The notes: generated by a model from the letters alone, not told the origin. A stretch of DNA of 64,000 nt from Pseudomonas sp. FP198 (GCF_030687895.1 NZ_CP117452.1:1-64000), one strand, 5' to 3'; shown: positions 21,493 through 31,461, counted from the stretch's first letter. Translations and numbers: made by a program.

Positions 21493-21610
21493 CTGTTTAT
21501 TCCGCTGGCGTAATCCTTCCGTCAAGCTACACATCTCCGCTCCTTGGCCTACAACCACGTCGGAATCCGCCGACTTGTAAGCCTCGTCTGTGGCTCCTAT
21601 TGTTCGTCTG
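21493..21610 (+). repeat. Dispersed intergenic element, copy B (no gene attached)
   Basis: This is the second copy of the element at 19951-20068, starting CTGTTTATTCCGCTGG and ending near CTATTGTTCGTCTG. No DUF6124-type gene follows; a low-GC TSUP gene does. Read on the minus strand, both copies also show similar peptides (VVVGxGAxMCSxxEG), so a short conserved coding sequence is an alternative reading. Confidence 0.65.
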
Positions 21611-21708
21611 TGCTTACATTGGCCTGAAAGTCTGAATCGCTGCCCTATGTGAGTCTTTAAGCTCAAAGTTGATATGAGCTTATTTACAACTTGAAGGAGT
21701 TAAAATTT

Positions 21709-21729
21709 ATGCCACGCTTAAATTTTTAA
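21709..21729 (+). CDS. Possible leader peptide MPRLNF
   Basis: A six-codon frame (ATG CCA CGC TTA AAT TTT TAA) has a near-perfect AAGGAG nine bases upstream, a better ribosome-binding site than that of the transporter gene downstream. It may be a leader peptide or a remnant of a gene start. Confidence 0.35.
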   Translation: MPRLNF

Positions 21730-21753
21730 TCGGACCAAATCACGAGGTTGAGA

Positions 21754-21777
21754 ATGGACGATTTTTATGCAAATTGA
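21754..21777 (+). CDS. Possible overlapping mini-ORF MDDFYAN
   Basis: A seven-codon frame has GAGG six bases upstream and overlaps the start codon of the TSUP gene (21767) by 11 bp in another frame. It could couple translation to the transporter. Confidence 0.3.
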   Translation: MDDFYAN

Positions 21778-22534
21778 ATACGCCATGGTCGCGTTGGGAT
21801 TTTTTGCTTTTTGCGGGGGGATGATCGATGCTGCTGTAGGGGGCGGAGGCTTGGTTCAGGTACCCGCTCTACTTCATGCATTACCTCAGCACTCGCTGAG
21901 CACAGTCTTTGGAACTAATAAGCTGGCTGTTCTTGCCGGAAATATTTCTTCTATATTCAGTTACGTTAAAAGAATAAAAATCGTCTGGAAGCTGATGCTT
22001 CCGACCATGCTCTGGGCTTTTGTATTCTCGTTTTTGGGTGCTTTTTCCGTCTCGCTCGTTCCGAAGGCGATCATGGAATATTTTGTATTTTTTGTATTAG
22101 TGGTAATGGCTGTTTATACATTTGCAAAAAAGGATCTAGGGCTTGTTCACTCGGACGCTCAATGCGGGTCCAAAGAAGTTCTTATTGGGATTTTTTTTGG
22201 CGGCATAATTGGATTTTATGACGGAGTATTTGGTCCCGGCAGTGGTAGTTTTCTGTTATTTATTTTCGTTAAGTATTTTGGCTACGATTTTCTGAATGCA
22301 TCCGCTTCAGCAAAACTGGTTAACTTGGGAACGTTTAGCGCGGCGCTGCTATTTTTCATACCTTCAGGTCATGTGCTTTGGGTAATTGGTGGGCTGGTCG
22401 CGGTGTGTAATATGGCGGGTGCGCTGACAGGAACTTTTTTGGCTTTGCGTTATGGGAGTGGATTAATTCGCATATTATTTCTTTTTTTATTGGTGTTCCT
22501 TATTGGCCGAATGGGATTGTCCATATGGCTGTGA
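21767..22534 (+). CDS. TSUP-family (TauE/SafE, DUF81) membrane permease
   Basis: This 255-residue protein has seven or eight hydrophobic helices. Two similar halves are visible: an N-terminal AFCGGMIDAAVGGGGLVQVPAL and a later GIIGFYDGVFGPGSGSFLLF, the repeated glycine-rich motifs of the TSUP family, which export sulfite, sulfonates or similar anions. The substrate cannot be read from sequence. No good Shine-Dalgarno precedes the ATG at 21767, but two tiny frames with good ones do. The gene is markedly AT-rich (runs such as TTTTTTTTGG, ATTTTTCATACC) against its GC-rich neighbours, suggesting acquisition from outside. Confidence 0.85.
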   Translation: MQIEYAMVALGFFAFCGGMIDAAVGGGGLVQVPALLHALPQHSLSTVFGTNKLAVLAGNISSIFSYVKRIKIVWKLMLPTMLWAFVFSFLGAFSVSLVPKAIMEYFVFFVLVVMAVYTFAKKDLGLVHSDAQCGSKEVLIGIFFGGIIGFYDGVFGPGSGSFLLFIFVKYFGYDFLNASASAKLVNLGTFSAALLFFIPSGHVLWVIGGLVAVCNMAGALTGTFLALRYGSGLIRILFLFLLVFLIGRMGLSIWL

Positions 22535-22561
22535 CAGGTCATGTGCCGCGCCGTCAGATAA

Positions 22562-22597
22562 AAAACGGGACCTCGCTTCCACGCAGTCCCGTCTTTC
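22562..22597 (-). terminator. Terminator of the metNIQ operon
   Basis: On the minus strand ACGGGAC and GTCCCGT pair and are followed by TTTTTAT. It lies just past the metQ stop codon. Confidence 0.8.
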
Positions 22598-22610
22598 ACA
22601 CCCGATCAGC

Positions 22611-23384
22611 TCAAAACGCCGGCAAAACCGCGCCTTTGTACTTCTCCAGAATAAAAGCCTTCACTTCCGGCGTATGCAGCGCTGCAACCAGCTTCTTCAT
22701 GGCCTCGCTGTCCTTGTCGTCCGGACGGGCTACCAGAATATTCACATAAGGCGAGTCGTTGCCTTCGATCACCAGCGCATCCTTGGAAGGGTCAAGCTTG
22801 GCCTCCAACGCATAGTTGGTATTGATCAATGCCAGATCCACTTGAGTCAGCACGCGCGGAATGGTTGCCGCTTCCAGCTCACGGAACTTCAGATCCTTCG
22901 AATTCTCGGTGATGTCTTTGGTAGTCGACAGGATGTTGTTCGAATCCTTGAGCTTGATCACCCCAGCTTTGGCCAGCAACAACAGCGCACGGCCGCCGTT
23001 GGTAGCATCGTTGGGAATCACCACGTTAGCGCCACCCGGCACTTCTGTAAGTGCCTTGTACTTGCTGGAGTACGCCCCCAGGGGTTCCAGATGCACACCG
23101 GCCACGCTCACCAGATTCGTGCCCTTGGCCTTGTTGAACTCATCCAGGTACGGCTGGTGCTGGAAGAAGTTGGCGTCCAGGCGCTTTTCGGCGACTTGTA
23201 CGTTGGGCTGGACGTAGTCGGTGAAAACTTTGACCTTGAGGTCCACGCCTTCCTTCGCCAATGCCGGTTTGACGAACTCGAGAATTTCCGCATGAGGAAC
23301 CGGCGTGGCCGCGACGGTCAGGGTGTCGGCGGCGTGGGCGGAGAACGCTGCGGCGGCAGCGAAGGCGACCAGTAGTTTTTTCAT
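22611..23384 (-). CDS. metQ: D-/L-methionine-binding protein MetQ
   Basis: This is the periplasmic substrate-binding protein of the MetNIQ methionine importer, NlpA/MetQ family, 257 residues. A signal peptide, MKKLLVAFAAAAAFSAHA, ends without a lipobox Cys, so it is probably soluble rather than a lipoprotein. Family blocks are VKVFTDYVQPNVQV, DANFFQHQPYLDEFN, VIPNDATNGGRALLLL and ALINTNYA. It is the third gene of the metN-metI-metQ operon, 78 bp after metI. Confidence 0.93.
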   Translation of the reverse strand: MKKLLVAFAAAAAFSAHAADTLTVAATPVPHAEILEFVKPALAKEGVDLKVKVFTDYVQPNVQVAEKRLDANFFQHQPYLDEFNKAKGTNLVSVAGVHLEPLGAYSSKYKALTEVPGGANVVIPNDATNGGRALLLLAKAGVIKLKDSNNILSTTKDITENSKDLKFRELEAATIPRVLTQVDLALINTNYALEAKLDPSKDALVIEGNDSPYVNILVARPDDKDSEAMKKLVAALHTPEVKAFILEKYKGAVLPAF

Positions 23385-23462
23385 TCAGCTAACTCCTTTT
23401 GAGGCGCCTGCTCTTGGCGCCTGCCAGCGAATGGCCGGCTCATGGTTTATTGGCGCGAGGCC

Positions 23463-24125
23463 TTATTTTCTAGAGAAATGCACAACCAGTTTGTCGCCGA
23501 CGGTTTGCAGGACCTGGACCAGCACCAGCAGCAACACCACCGTGACCACCATCACGTCGGTCTGGAAACGCTGGTAACCGAAGCGGATCGCCAGGTCGCC
23601 CAAACCACCGGCGCCGACCACACCGGCCATGGCGGTGTAGGACACCAGAGTAATCGCTGTCACCGTAATCGCTGCAAAAATGCCTGGACGGGCTTCCGGC
23701 AGCAATGCGTTGACGATGATCTGTCGCGTGGTAGCGCCCATGGCCTGGGTCGCTTCGATGATGCCGCGATCGACTTCGCGCAAGGCGGTTTCCACCAGGC
23801 GGGCGAAGAATGGCGTTGCGCCGACCACCAGTGGCGGGATCGCGCCGGCCACGCCCAACGACGTGCCGGTGATCAACACCGTGAACGGGATCATTACGAT
23901 CAGCAGGATGATGAATGGCAGCGAACGCAGGATGTTCACGATCAGCGACAGCAGCGCGTAGAGGCCCCGGGCTTCAAGCAATTGGCGCGGGCTGCAGAGA
24001 AACAGCAACACGCCCAGCGGCAGGCCGAGCAGTACGGTGAACAGCAGCGAACCGAACAGCATCAGGAAGGTGTCGCCGGTTGCCAGCCAGATTTCCAGCC
24101 AGTCGATGTTTGCAAAAAATTCCAT
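23463..24125 (-). CDS. metI: Methionine ABC transporter permease MetI
   Basis: This 220-residue inner-membrane permease of the methionine importer has about five helices and the EAA-type coupling loop EATQAMGATTRQIIVNALLPEA, which contacts the MetN ATPase. Its ATG shares one base with the metN stop (TGATG), so translation is coupled. Confidence 0.95.
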   Translation of the reverse strand: MEFFANIDWLEIWLATGDTFLMLFGSLLFTVLLGLPLGVLLFLCSPRQLLEARGLYALLSLIVNILRSLPFIILLIVMIPFTVLITGTSLGVAGAIPPLVVGATPFFARLVETALREVDRGIIEATQAMGATTRQIIVNALLPEARPGIFAAITVTAITLVSYTAMAGVVGAGGLGDLAIRFGYQRFQTDVMVVTVVLLLVLVQVLQTVGDKLVVHFSRK

Positions 24126-25132
24126 CAGCGCAGCACCTCCATGTGGACATCGGCCGCGGTGAAGCGGGCGAAGGCCGCTTCCATGTCACCGCCGGTGATG
24201 GCGAGGGTCAGTTGCCCGTAGGGGGTGTCTTTGATGCGGTCGATACGACCGGCCAGGATGCTGTAGTCCACACCGGTTTCGCGAGCGACGGTTCCAAGCA
24301 ATGGCGCGTAGGTCGCTTCGCCCTGGAATGTCAGACGCACGATGCGCCCTGGGACGTGAGCGAAGTCGTCGCGCTGTTCGCTTTCGTCGATCTGCTCGTC
24401 TTCCTGGACGAAACGCTTGGTGGTCGGATGCTTGGGGTGCAGGAACACCTCGGCCACCGGGCCTTGCTCGACGATCACGCCGGCATCCATTACCGCGACC
24501 TCATCGCAGACACGCCGGATGACATCCATTTCATGGGTGATCAGCACGATGGTCAGCTTCAGCTCACGGTTGATCTCCGCCAGCAGTTGGAGCACCGAGG
24601 CGGTGGTCTGTGGGTCGAGCGCGCTGGTGGCTTCGTCGCACAACAGGATCTTCGGCTTGGTTGCCAGGGCGCGGGCGATGCCGACGCGCTGCTTCTGGCC
24701 GCCGGACAACTGCGCGGGGTATTTGCGGGCGTGGTCGGACAGCCCTACCCGCGCCAGCAATTCGGCGACGCGGCGGTCAATGTCGCTGCGGGACAATTCG
24801 CCCGCCAGCGTCAGTGGCATGGCCACGTTGTCGGCCACGGTCTTGGACGCCAGCAGATTGAAGTGCTGGAAAATCATCCCGACCTGCTGGCGAAAACGGC
24901 GCAGGCCGTTGGCGTCCAGCGCGGTGACTTCTTCGCCGTCGACGATGATCTTGCCGCCGCTGGAATCTTCTAGGCGATTGATCAGGCGCAGCAGGGTACT
25001 TTTCCCCGCACCGGAATGGCCGATCAGGCCGAAGACCTGACCGTTCTCGATGGTCAGACTGGTCGGATGCAGCGCGGGGATATCCCTACCGGCAACCCGA
25101 TAGGTTTTATGGACGTTTTGAAACTCGATCAC
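24125..25132 (-). CDS. metN: Methionine ABC transporter ATP-binding protein MetN
   Basis: This 335-residue ATPase powers methionine import. It shows Walker [10 protein letters not shown] at about residues 38-46, signature [15 protein letters not shown], Walker [13 protein letters not shown] and switch His in [10 protein letters not shown]. The C-terminal hundred residues form the NIL domain that binds methionine and inhibits transport when the cell is replete. It is first in the operon. I saw no SAM riboswitch in the roughly 90 bp upstream. Confidence 0.96.
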   Translation of the reverse strand: MIEFQNVHKTYRVAGRDIPALHPTSLTIENGQVFGLIGHSGAGKSTLLRLINRLEDSSGGKIIVDGEEVTALDANGLRRFRQQVGMIFQHFNLLASKTVADNVAMPLTLAGELSRSDIDRRVAELLARVGLSDHARKYPAQLSGGQKQRVGIARALATKPKILLCDEATSALDPQTTASVLQLLAEINRELKLTIVLITHEMDVIRRVCDEVAVMDAGVIVEQGPVAEVFLHPKHPTTKRFVQEDEQIDESEQRDDFAHVPGRIVRLTFQGEATYAPLLGTVARETGVDYSILAGRIDRIKDTPYGQLTLAITGGDMEAAFARFTAADVHMEVLR

Positions 25133-25391
25133 GTAGCGAACCTTGTGGGGCGCGGTGGAAAAGGATCAGCGGTAAGCCGGGCGCGCATTTTAGCCTGTCC
25201 GTATAGAGGTTCTTAGCATTTATTTGAGATTGAACCAGCGATTTGGCAATAAGGCGATCAAAGGACATAAAAAAGGAACACAGCGAAACGGTATCGGTCA
25301 CTCATTAAGCACCTCCACATATGCCCAGGTACCGTGCCTGGCGCATCGAACTCACGGGTCCTGGCCACGGCGGGGATCGCAACGAGGAGTC

Positions 25392-27533
25392 ATGCCTGAT
25401 GAGCTAAAAAACCTGCCGCCCCCCAGCCAAATGGCCGGGACCGACACGCTGGATCGCAGCAATACCAACGCCAAGCTTGAGAGTCTCGAGCAGTTTCGCT
25501 CCGATGCCACCGAACAGGCCTTGCGCACCAACCAGGGTGTGAAGATCGCCGATAACCAGAACACCCTCCGCGTCGGTCCGCGTGGGCCGTCGTTGCTGGA
25601 AGACTTCATCATGCGTGAAAAAATCACGCATTTTGACCATGAACGTATTCCCGAACGCATCGTTCACGCCCGAGGGACCGGTGCCCATGGCTACTTTCAG
25701 GCCTATGAGTCGCATGCGGCCCTGACCAAGGCCGGTTTCCTGCAAGACCCGGGTAAACAGACGCCAGTGTTTGTACGTTTTTCAACCGTGCAGGGCCCAC
25801 GGGGTTCCGGTGACACGGTGCGGGACGTGCGCGGCTTTGCGGTGAAGTTCTTCACCGACGAAGGCAACTTCGATCTGGTGGGCAACAATATGCCGGTGTT
25901 CTTCATCCAGGACGCGGTGAAGTTTCCGGATTTCGTCCATGCGGTGAAACCCGAGCCCCATAACGAAATCCCCACCGGCGGATCGGCCCACGACACCTTC
26001 TGGGACTTTGTCTCGCTGGTACCGGAGTCGGCTCATATGGTGATCTGGGCAATGTCCGACCGGGCAATTCCGAAAAGCCTGCGTTCCATGCAGGGTTTCG
26101 GCGTGCACACCTTCCGCATGATCAACGCCGAAGGCCGCAGCAGCTTCGTCAAGTTCCACTGGCGGCCCAAAGCCGGGACCTGCTCCCTGGTATGGGATGA
26201 AGCCCAGAAGCTCGCGGGCAAGGACACTGATTACCACCGTCGCGATCTCTGGGAGTCGATCGAGATGGGCGACTACCCCGAATGGGAATTTGGCGTACAG
26301 ATCGTCGCCGAGGAAGACGAGCACAAGTTCGACTTCGACCTGCTCGATCCGACCAAGATCATCCCCGAAGAGCTGGTGCCCATCACGCCGCTGGGCAAGA
26401 TGGTGCTGAACCGCAACCCGGACAACTTCTTCGCCGAAGTCGAGCAGGTTGCGTTCTGCCCCGGACATATCGTGCCGGGCATTGATTTCAGTAACGACCC
26501 ATTGCTGCAAGGCCGGCTGTTTTCCTACACCGATACGCAGATCAGCCGACTCGGTGGACCGAACTTTCATGAGCTGCCGATCAACCGCGCCATCACCCCG
26601 GTGCACAACGGCCAGCGTGATGCCATGCACCGCACCACTATCGACAAGGGGCGCGCGTCCTACGAGCCGAACTCCATCGATGGCGGCTGGCCGAAGGAAA
26701 CCCCGCCGGGCCCGCAGGATGGTGGTTTCGAAAGTTATCCGGAGCGCATCGACGCCCACAAGATCCGCCAGCGCAGCGATTCGTTCGGCGATCATTTCTC
26801 CCAGGCGCGGTTGTTCTACAAGAGCATGAGCGCCCACGAGCAAGAGCACATCATCGCGGCGTACAGCTTTGAACTGGGCAAAGTGGAGCGCGAGTTCATC
26901 AGGGCGCGGCAGGTGAACGAGATTCTCGCCAACATCGATCTGGAACTGGCCGGGCGGGTTGCGAAGAACCTCGGCTTGCCGGCTCCCACTGCCGGTACGG
27001 TCGATGTTCCGACGCCTTCCCTGGAGCAGTCTCCGGCGTTGAGCCAGGCCAATCTGCTGTCCGGCGATATCAAGACCCGCAAGGTCGCGGTGTTGGTGGC
27101 CAATGGCGTCGAGGCGACAATCATCGATGCGCTCAAGCAGGCACTGGAAGCCGAAGGGGCCCACGCGAAAATCCTCGGTCCAACCTCCGCGCCGGTGACC
27201 ACCGCTGCTGGGCAAACGCTGCCGGTGGATGCATCCATGGAAGGCTTGCCGTCGATTGCCTTTGACGCGGTGTTCGTGCCGGGCGGGGTGGAATCGATCA
27301 AGGCGCTGAGCGCCGATGGCGTGGCGTTGCATTACCTGTTGGAAGCCTACAAGCACCTGAAGGCCATCGCGCTGCATGGCGAAGCGCGGCAATTGCTGGT
27401 GTTGTTGAAGCTGGAGGCGGATGCGGGGCTGATTCCCGACGCTGATGCGGGCAAGTTCCAGGCGTTTTTTGATGCGATTGCCCAGCATCGGGTTTGGGCG
27501 CGGGAGCCTAAGGCCAAGGCGGTTCCGGCTTGA
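25392..27533 (+). CDS. katE: Large-subunit catalase KatE (HPII type)
   Basis: KatE is a clade 2 haem catalase that degrades hydrogen peroxide, usually in stationary phase. The product is about 713 residues, well above small-subunit catalases (about 480), because a C-terminal DJ-1/PfpI-like domain follows the core ([22 protein letters not shown] onward). Core motifs are the distal His region [14 protein letters not shown], the conserved [16 protein letters not shown] and the proximal haem ligand region [15 protein letters not shown] use [10 protein letters not shown] at 25392; GAGGAG lies only a few bases upstream, so a start further down at 25431 is possible. It is monocistronic. Confidence 0.93.
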   Translation: MPDELKNLPPPSQMAGTDTLDRSNTNAKLESLEQFRSDATEQALRTNQGVKIADNQNTLRVGPRGPSLLEDFIMREKITHFDHERIPERIVHARGTGAHGYFQAYESHAALTKAGFLQDPGKQTPVFVRFSTVQGPRGSGDTVRDVRGFAVKFFTDEGNFDLVGNNMPVFFIQDAVKFPDFVHAVKPEPHNEIPTGGSAHDTFWDFVSLVPESAHMVIWAMSDRAIPKSLRSMQGFGVHTFRMINAEGRSSFVKFHWRPKAGTCSLVWDEAQKLAGKDTDYHRRDLWESIEMGDYPEWEFGVQIVAEEDEHKFDFDLLDPTKIIPEELVPITPLGKMVLNRNPDNFFAEVEQVAFCPGHIVPGIDFSNDPLLQGRLFSYTDTQISRLGGPNFHELPINRAITPVHNGQRDAMHRTTIDKGRASYEPNSIDGGWPKETPPGPQDGGFESYPERIDAHKIRQRSDSFGDHFSQARLFYKSMSAHEQEHIIAAYSFELGKVEREFIRARQVNEILANIDLELAGRVAKNLGLPAPTAGTVDVPTPSLEQSPALSQANLLSGDIKTRKVAVLVANGVEATIIDALKQALEAEGAHAKILGPTSAPVTTAAGQTLPVDASMEGLPSIAFDAVFVPGGVESIKALSADGVALHYLLEAYKHLKAIALHGEARQLLVLLKLEADAGLIPDADAGKFQAFFDAIAQHRVWAREPKAKAVPA

Positions 27534-27569
27534 TGGGTGTCTGAAAGGGATTATCTGCTGGTAGGACGC

Positions 27570-27645
27570 CTTCGCGAGCAGGCTCGCTCCCACAGGGGTG
27601 TTGTGAACGACACATAACCCTGTGGGAGCGAGCCTGCTCGCGAAG
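27570..27645. repeat. Inverted REP pair (REPIN)
   Basis: CTTCGCGAGCAGGCTCGCTC and its inverse 20 bp away form a long potential hairpin at 27570-27597 and 27618-27645. It lies between the convergent katE and lipoprotein genes and could also end transcription. Confidence 0.9.
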
Positions 27646-27648
27646 CTT

Positions 27649-28362
27649 TCAGGGCTTGCGCGGAGTCAGAACCACTTGCGCCGGCACGCTGCGCAAAATC
27701 TGCTTCTGCAGTTTCAGATCAAACCCGGGATCGAGTTTCTTGACCCGCTTGGTCAGCAATGTCGCCAACCACGGATAATCATCGGTGCGCGGGGCCTGGA
27801 TGCTGACGTCGCACTGATAATTCACCACATCGGCGGCGATGGCGTCCAGTTGATGACGCATTTTCTGGATATCGCCGATATTCAGCGCAACCGTGGTGCT
27901 CTGCGCACTCGGGTCGATCACCTTTGCAACCGGCTTGGCTTCGGCGGCCTGAAGGGCAGCTTCGGCTTTTTCCAGCTCGGCCTTGCGGGCCAGGGCGATC
28001 GCACTGTTCACTTCGCCGGTAAGCGCCGGCGCTTTTGGCATCAGCGCGCGAGCCCGGCTCAGGGCGGTGGCGGCCGCGTTTACATCGCCTTTTTGCAGGT
28101 CGATCTGGCTGCGGCGCAAGTACGCCTCGGCCAGTTGCCGCTGGTAAGGCTCCAGCGACGGATCTTCAGGCGTCTGGGCTTGCAACGCGGCCAACTGGCC
28201 TTCTGCGGTGGCCAGTTCATTGCTGGCCAGGCTCTGTTCGAGCTGCGCGGTGGCCGGGCCCCGGGTATCCGGGGTTTCGACGGTCGGCGGCGTGCTCTGG
28301 CAGGCGCCCAGCAGCAGGGAAAACGCGACAAGGAGCAGATAACGGGAGGCGAACGGCTTCAT
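27649..28362 (-). CDS. Predicted outer-membrane lipoprotein with helical repeats
   Basis: The 237-residue product begins with a lipoprotein signal peptide ending LLLGAC, with acylated Cys near residue 21. The mature part is Ala/Gln/Glu-rich and helical (QLEQSLASNELATAEGQLA, AYLRRSQIDLQKGDVNAAATALSRARAL), like tetratricopeptide or Sel1-type repeats. No catalytic motif is visible and I do not recognise a named function. It lies 37 bp after znuB on the same strand, a position conserved in other pseudomonads, so it may be co-transcribed with zinc uptake genes. Confidence 0.75.
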   Translation of the reverse strand: MKPFASRYLLLVAFSLLLGACQSTPPTVETPDTRGPATAQLEQSLASNELATAEGQLAALQAQTPEDPSLEPYQRQLAEAYLRRSQIDLQKGDVNAAATALSRARALMPKAPALTGEVNSAIALARKAELEKAEAALQAAEAKPVAKVIDPSAQSTTVALNIGDIQKMRHQLDAIAADVVNYQCDVSIQAPRTDDYPWLATLLTKRVKKLDPGFDLKLQKQILRSVPAQVVLTPRKP

Positions 28363-28399
28363 TCCTGCGACTCTCTAATTGCGCAAAAAGCGAGCAAGT

Positions 28400-29188
28400 C
28401 TACACCCCTCGACGGGGCAGGACAAAACTCAGCAGAAACAACGCCGCCGCGCTGACCACGATCGACGGTCCGGCCGGAGTGTCCTTGAACCACGACAACG
28501 CCAGCCCGCCACACACCGCGAGCATGCCCAGCAGGCTTGCGCCCAGGGCCATCTGCTCCGGTGAGCGGGCGTGACGCTGTGCCGCAGCCGCCGGAATGAT
28601 CAGCAATGAAGTAATCAGCAATACACCGACGATTTTCATCGCCACGGCGATCACCACCGCGATCAACAGCATCAACGCCAATCGCAGGCCCACCACGGGC
28701 AGACCTTCGACCCGCGCCAGCTCCTCATGGACGGTGACCGCCAGCAACGGACGCCACAGCGCCACGAGTAACAGCAATACCGCCGCGCTGCCGCCGAGGA
28801 TCCAGGCCAGGTCCATCGGACTGATCGCCAGCAGATCGCCGAACAGATAAGCCATCAAGTCGATCCGCACGTCGTGCATGAAGCTGAGCACCACCAGCCC
28901 GAGGGACAGCGTGCTGGGGGCCAGGATGCCCAGCAGGGTGTCGGACGCCAGCGGCTGGCGCTGTTGCAAGGTCACCAGCACCACCGCGAGCAGCAGGCAA
29001 CCCACGGTCACCGCGATGGCGGGGCTGACGTCCAGCAGAAACCCCATGGCCACGCCGAGCAGCGCCGCGTGGGACAAGGTGTCGCCGAAATAGGCCATGC
29101 GCCGCCAGACCACGAACGAGCCCAGGGGGCCGGCCACCAGCGCCAGCGCCAAACCTGCAAGCAGGGCGTACACCAGAAAATCAGCCAT
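28400..29188 (-). CDS. znuB: Zinc ABC transporter permease ZnuB
   Basis: This 262-residue inner-membrane permease of the ZnuABC zinc importer has about seven to eight hydrophobic helices and the ABC-3 family block [19 protein letters not shown] near its N terminus. The start [12 protein letters not shown] at 29188 is the family start, and it overlaps the 3' end of znuC by 8 bp. Longer upstream frames are antisense noise from znuC's His-rich tail. Confidence 0.94.
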   Translation of the reverse strand: MADFLVYALLAGLALALVAGPLGSFVVWRRMAYFGDTLSHAALLGVAMGFLLDVSPAIAVTVGCLLLAVVLVTLQQRQPLASDTLLGILAPSTLSLGLVVLSFMHDVRIDLMAYLFGDLLAISPMDLAWILGGSAAVLLLLVALWRPLLAVTVHEELARVEGLPVVGLRLALMLLIAVVIAVAMKIVGVLLITSLLIIPAAAAQRHARSPEQMALGASLLGMLAVCGGLALSWFKDTPAGPSIVVSAAALFLLSFVLPRRGV

Positions 29189-29963
29189 GCTTGCAGCCGT
29201 CTCCATGAACATGATTGGAAGCAGAAGGAGCGCTGACCACCGAACCGTGCAGGTCATGGGAATGGTCATGATGGTGGTGATAAATCGCCAGGCTTTGTGC
29301 GTTTTTTCCGAACAATTCGACAAAGGCCGGATCACCACTGACTTGCTCGGGATGCCCGGAGCAGCAGACGTGCCGGTTGAGACAGACCACCTGGTCGGTG
29401 GTGCTCATCACCAGGTGAAGGTCGTGGGACACCATCAACACCCCGCAGCCGTGGCGGTCACGCAGGCGGGTGATCAAGCTGTAAAGCTCGGCCTGCCCCG
29501 CCACGTCGACGCCTTGCACGGGCTCGTCGAGCACCAGCAGCTCGGGCTCGCGCAACAGGGCGCGGGCCAGCAATACACGCTGCATCTCGCCGCCGGACAC
29601 ATTCTGCACCGGGCTGTCGATCACTTGCTCGGCGCCGACTTCCTTCAGCGCCGCCAAGGCTCGCTCGCGGTCGACGCCCGGCACCAGGCGCAGAAAGCGC
29701 AGCACGGACAGCGGCAAGGTCGGGTCGACGTGGAGTTTCTGCGGCATGTAGCCGACACGCAGCCGGGGCTTGCGCCAGACGCTGCCGCTGTCCGGCTTGA
29801 GCAGGCCCAGCACGGCGCGCACCAGGGTGGTCTTGCCGGCGCCGTTGGGGCCGATCAGGGTGACGATCTGCCCCGGCTCGACACTCAGGTGAATGTTGTC
29901 CAGCACGCTCTGCCCGGCGAACGTCACGGCCACCTGTTCGAGGCGGATCAACGCGTTGCTCAT
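29181..29963 (-). CDS. znuC: Zinc ABC transporter ATP-binding protein ZnuC
   Basis: This 260-residue ATPase energises zinc uptake. Motifs are Walker [10 protein letters not shown], signature [15 protein letters not shown], Walker [13 protein letters not shown] and switch His VSHDLH. A His-rich C-terminal tail ([24 protein letters not shown]) is typical of ZnuC and probably binds zinc. The ATG shares one base with the zur stop (TGATG). Confidence 0.95.
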   Translation of the reverse strand: MSNALIRLEQVAVTFAGQSVLDNIHLSVEPGQIVTLIGPNGAGKTTLVRAVLGLLKPDSGSVWRKPRLRVGYMPQKLHVDPTLPLSVLRFLRLVPGVDRERALAALKEVGAEQVIDSPVQNVSGGEMQRVLLARALLREPELLVLDEPVQGVDVAGQAELYSLITRLRDRHGCGVLMVSHDLHLVMSTTDQVVCLNRHVCCSGHPEQVSGDPAFVELFGKNAQSLAIYHHHHDHSHDLHGSVVSAPSASNHVHGDGCKHG

Positions 29964-30445
29964 CAGGCCCCCTGGCAACCGGAGCACAGGCCGACCACTT
30001 CGACGGTCTGGGTGTCGACCACGAAGCCGACGTCCTTGGCGCTGGCGACGATCGCGTCGCTGATGGACTTCTGTTCCAGCTCGATGGCCGCATGGCATTC
30101 GCGGCAGATCAGGAACTGGCCTTGGTGGGCGTGCTCCGGATGGTTGCAGCCAACGAAGGCGTTCAGCGAAGAAATGCGATGCACCAGGCCGTTTTCCAGC
30201 AGGAAATCCAGCGCCCGGTAGACCGTCGGCGGCGCGGCGCGGCGGCCGTCCTGCTCGCTGAGTACCGCGAGGATGTCGTAGGCACCCAGTGGCTTGTGGC
30301 TTTGCCAGACCAACTCCAGCACTCGCCGACGCAAGGCGGTCAGCCGCAGGCCCTGGCGCGCGCAAATGGCATCGGCCTCGGACAGCGCGCTATGCACGCA
30401 ATGGGAGTGATCATGGGGACGACTGGCAAGGGGGGTAATGGGCAT
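29963..30445 (-). CDS. zur: Zinc uptake regulator Zur (Fur family)
   Basis: This 160-residue metal-dependent repressor of zinc uptake has an N-terminal winged helix ([30 protein letters not shown]) and a C-terminal dimerisation domain with paired cysteines, FLICRECHA and GLCSGCQ, which hold structural zinc. It is divergent from znuA and leads a zur-znuC-znuB transcription unit. Zinc-loaded Zur should shut off both directions from the shared spacer. Confidence 0.95.
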   Translation of the reverse strand: MPITPLASRPHDHSHCVHSALSEADAICARQGLRLTALRRRVLELVWQSHKPLGAYDILAVLSEQDGRRAAPPTVYRALDFLLENGLVHRISSLNAFVGCNHPEHAHQGQFLICRECHAAIELEQKSISDAIVASAKDVGFVVDTQTVEVVGLCSGCQGA

Positions 30446-30471
30446 GGGCAGCGACGAGTTTAGTGAGAGAC

Positions 30472-30484
30472 GTTATTATGTTAC
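30472..30484. promoter_or_regulatory. Candidate Zur box between zur and znuA
   Basis: GTTATTATGTTAC, in the short spacer between the divergent genes, resembles the AT-rich Zur consensus built on GTTATA/TATAAC halves. The right half is imperfect. The position is ideal for dual control. Confidence 0.5.
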
Positions 30485-30511
30485 CCGTTCTCGCCTCTTC
30501 GAGTGGTCATC

Positions 30512-31438
30512 GTGTCCCGAATTTTTTCGCTCTTTGTCGCTTTTGTCGCAATATTTCTGCTGATTGGCCCGGCCCGGGCCGACGTCAAGATACTTACCAG
30601 CATCAAGCCGCTGCAACTGATTGCCGCCGCGGTACAGGACGGCGTGGCCGTTCCGGAAGTGCTGCTGCCCCCTGGCGCCTCGCCTCACCACTATGCGTTG
30701 CGGCCATCCGACGTACGGAAGGTGCAGTCGGTGGACCTGCTTTACTGGATCGGCCCAGACATGGAAGGTTTCCTGCCACGTGTGTTGAATGGTCGTACGC
30801 AGCCTTCCGTCGCCGTGCAGGATCTGCCGGGGCTCAAGTTGCGTCATTTCGCCCAGGACAGCGCGTCCCATGAGGACGAGGAGCATGCCGACGAACATGA
30901 CCACGACCATCGTCCCGGCACCGTGGATGCCCACTTGTGGCTGTCGCCGCTGAACGCCCGGGTGATCGCCGCCAAAATGGCTGCCGACCTGAGCGCGGCG
31001 GATCCGGCGAACGCGGCCCGCTATGAAAGCAACCTAAAGGCTTTCAACCAGCGCCTCGATGCGTTGGACGCACGGCTCAAGGCGCGTCTGGCCGGGGTCG
31101 CAGGCAAGCCGTATTTCGTGTTCCACGAAGCGTTCGACTATTTCGAGGACAACTACGGCCTCAAGCACGCCGGGGTTTTTGCCGTGGCCGCCGAGGTCCA
31201 GCCCGGTGCCCAGCACGTGGCGGCGATGCGTACGCGCTTGCAGGCGGTGGGCAAGACTTGTGTCTTCAGCGAACCGCCGCTGCGTCCGCGCCTGGCCGAG
31301 ACGCTGGTAGCCGGGCTGCCGGTGAAGCTGGCGGAACTGGATGCGCTCGGCGGCTACACCCCGGCGACGGCGCAGGGGTATGAGCAATTGCTGGAAAAGT
31401 TGGGGAATGATCTGGCGGGGTGCCTGGAGTCGTTGTAA
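30512..31438 (+). CDS. znuA: Zinc-binding periplasmic protein ZnuA
   Basis: This is the periplasmic zinc receptor of ZnuABC, about 308 residues. The GTG at 30512 gives MSRIFSLFVAFVAIFLLIG as signal peptide; a GTG at 30503 is an alternative. Zinc ligands are visible: His in PGASPHHYALRPSD, a His/Asp/Glu-rich loop (HEDEEHADEHDHDHR) and HLWLSP. The FVFHEAFDYFEDNYGL block carries another ligand His. It is divergent from zur. Confidence 0.94.
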   Translation: MSRIFSLFVAFVAIFLLIGPARADVKILTSIKPLQLIAAAVQDGVAVPEVLLPPGASPHHYALRPSDVRKVQSVDLLYWIGPDMEGFLPRVLNGRTQPSVAVQDLPGLKLRHFAQDSASHEDEEHADEHDHDHRPGTVDAHLWLSPLNARVIAAKMAADLSAADPANAARYESNLKAFNQRLDALDARLKARLAGVAGKPYFVFHEAFDYFEDNYGLKHAGVFAVAAEVQPGAQHVAAMRTRLQAVGKTCVFSEPPLRPRLAETLVAGLPVKLAELDALGGYTPATAQGYEQLLEKLGNDLAGCLESL

Positions 31439-31461
31439 CACCCATCGCCGAGCGCCGAACC

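Noticed and set aside
25133..25391. Search for a SAM-type riboswitch or paired control elements between metN and katE
   Set aside because: No riboswitch-like pairing was found. Only a weak CCAGG/CCTGG hairpin near 25325-25342 is present.
25782..27593. 603-codon minus-strand frame opposite katE
   Set aside because: It mirrors katE and its peptide resembles no family; the catalase on the plus strand is unambiguous.
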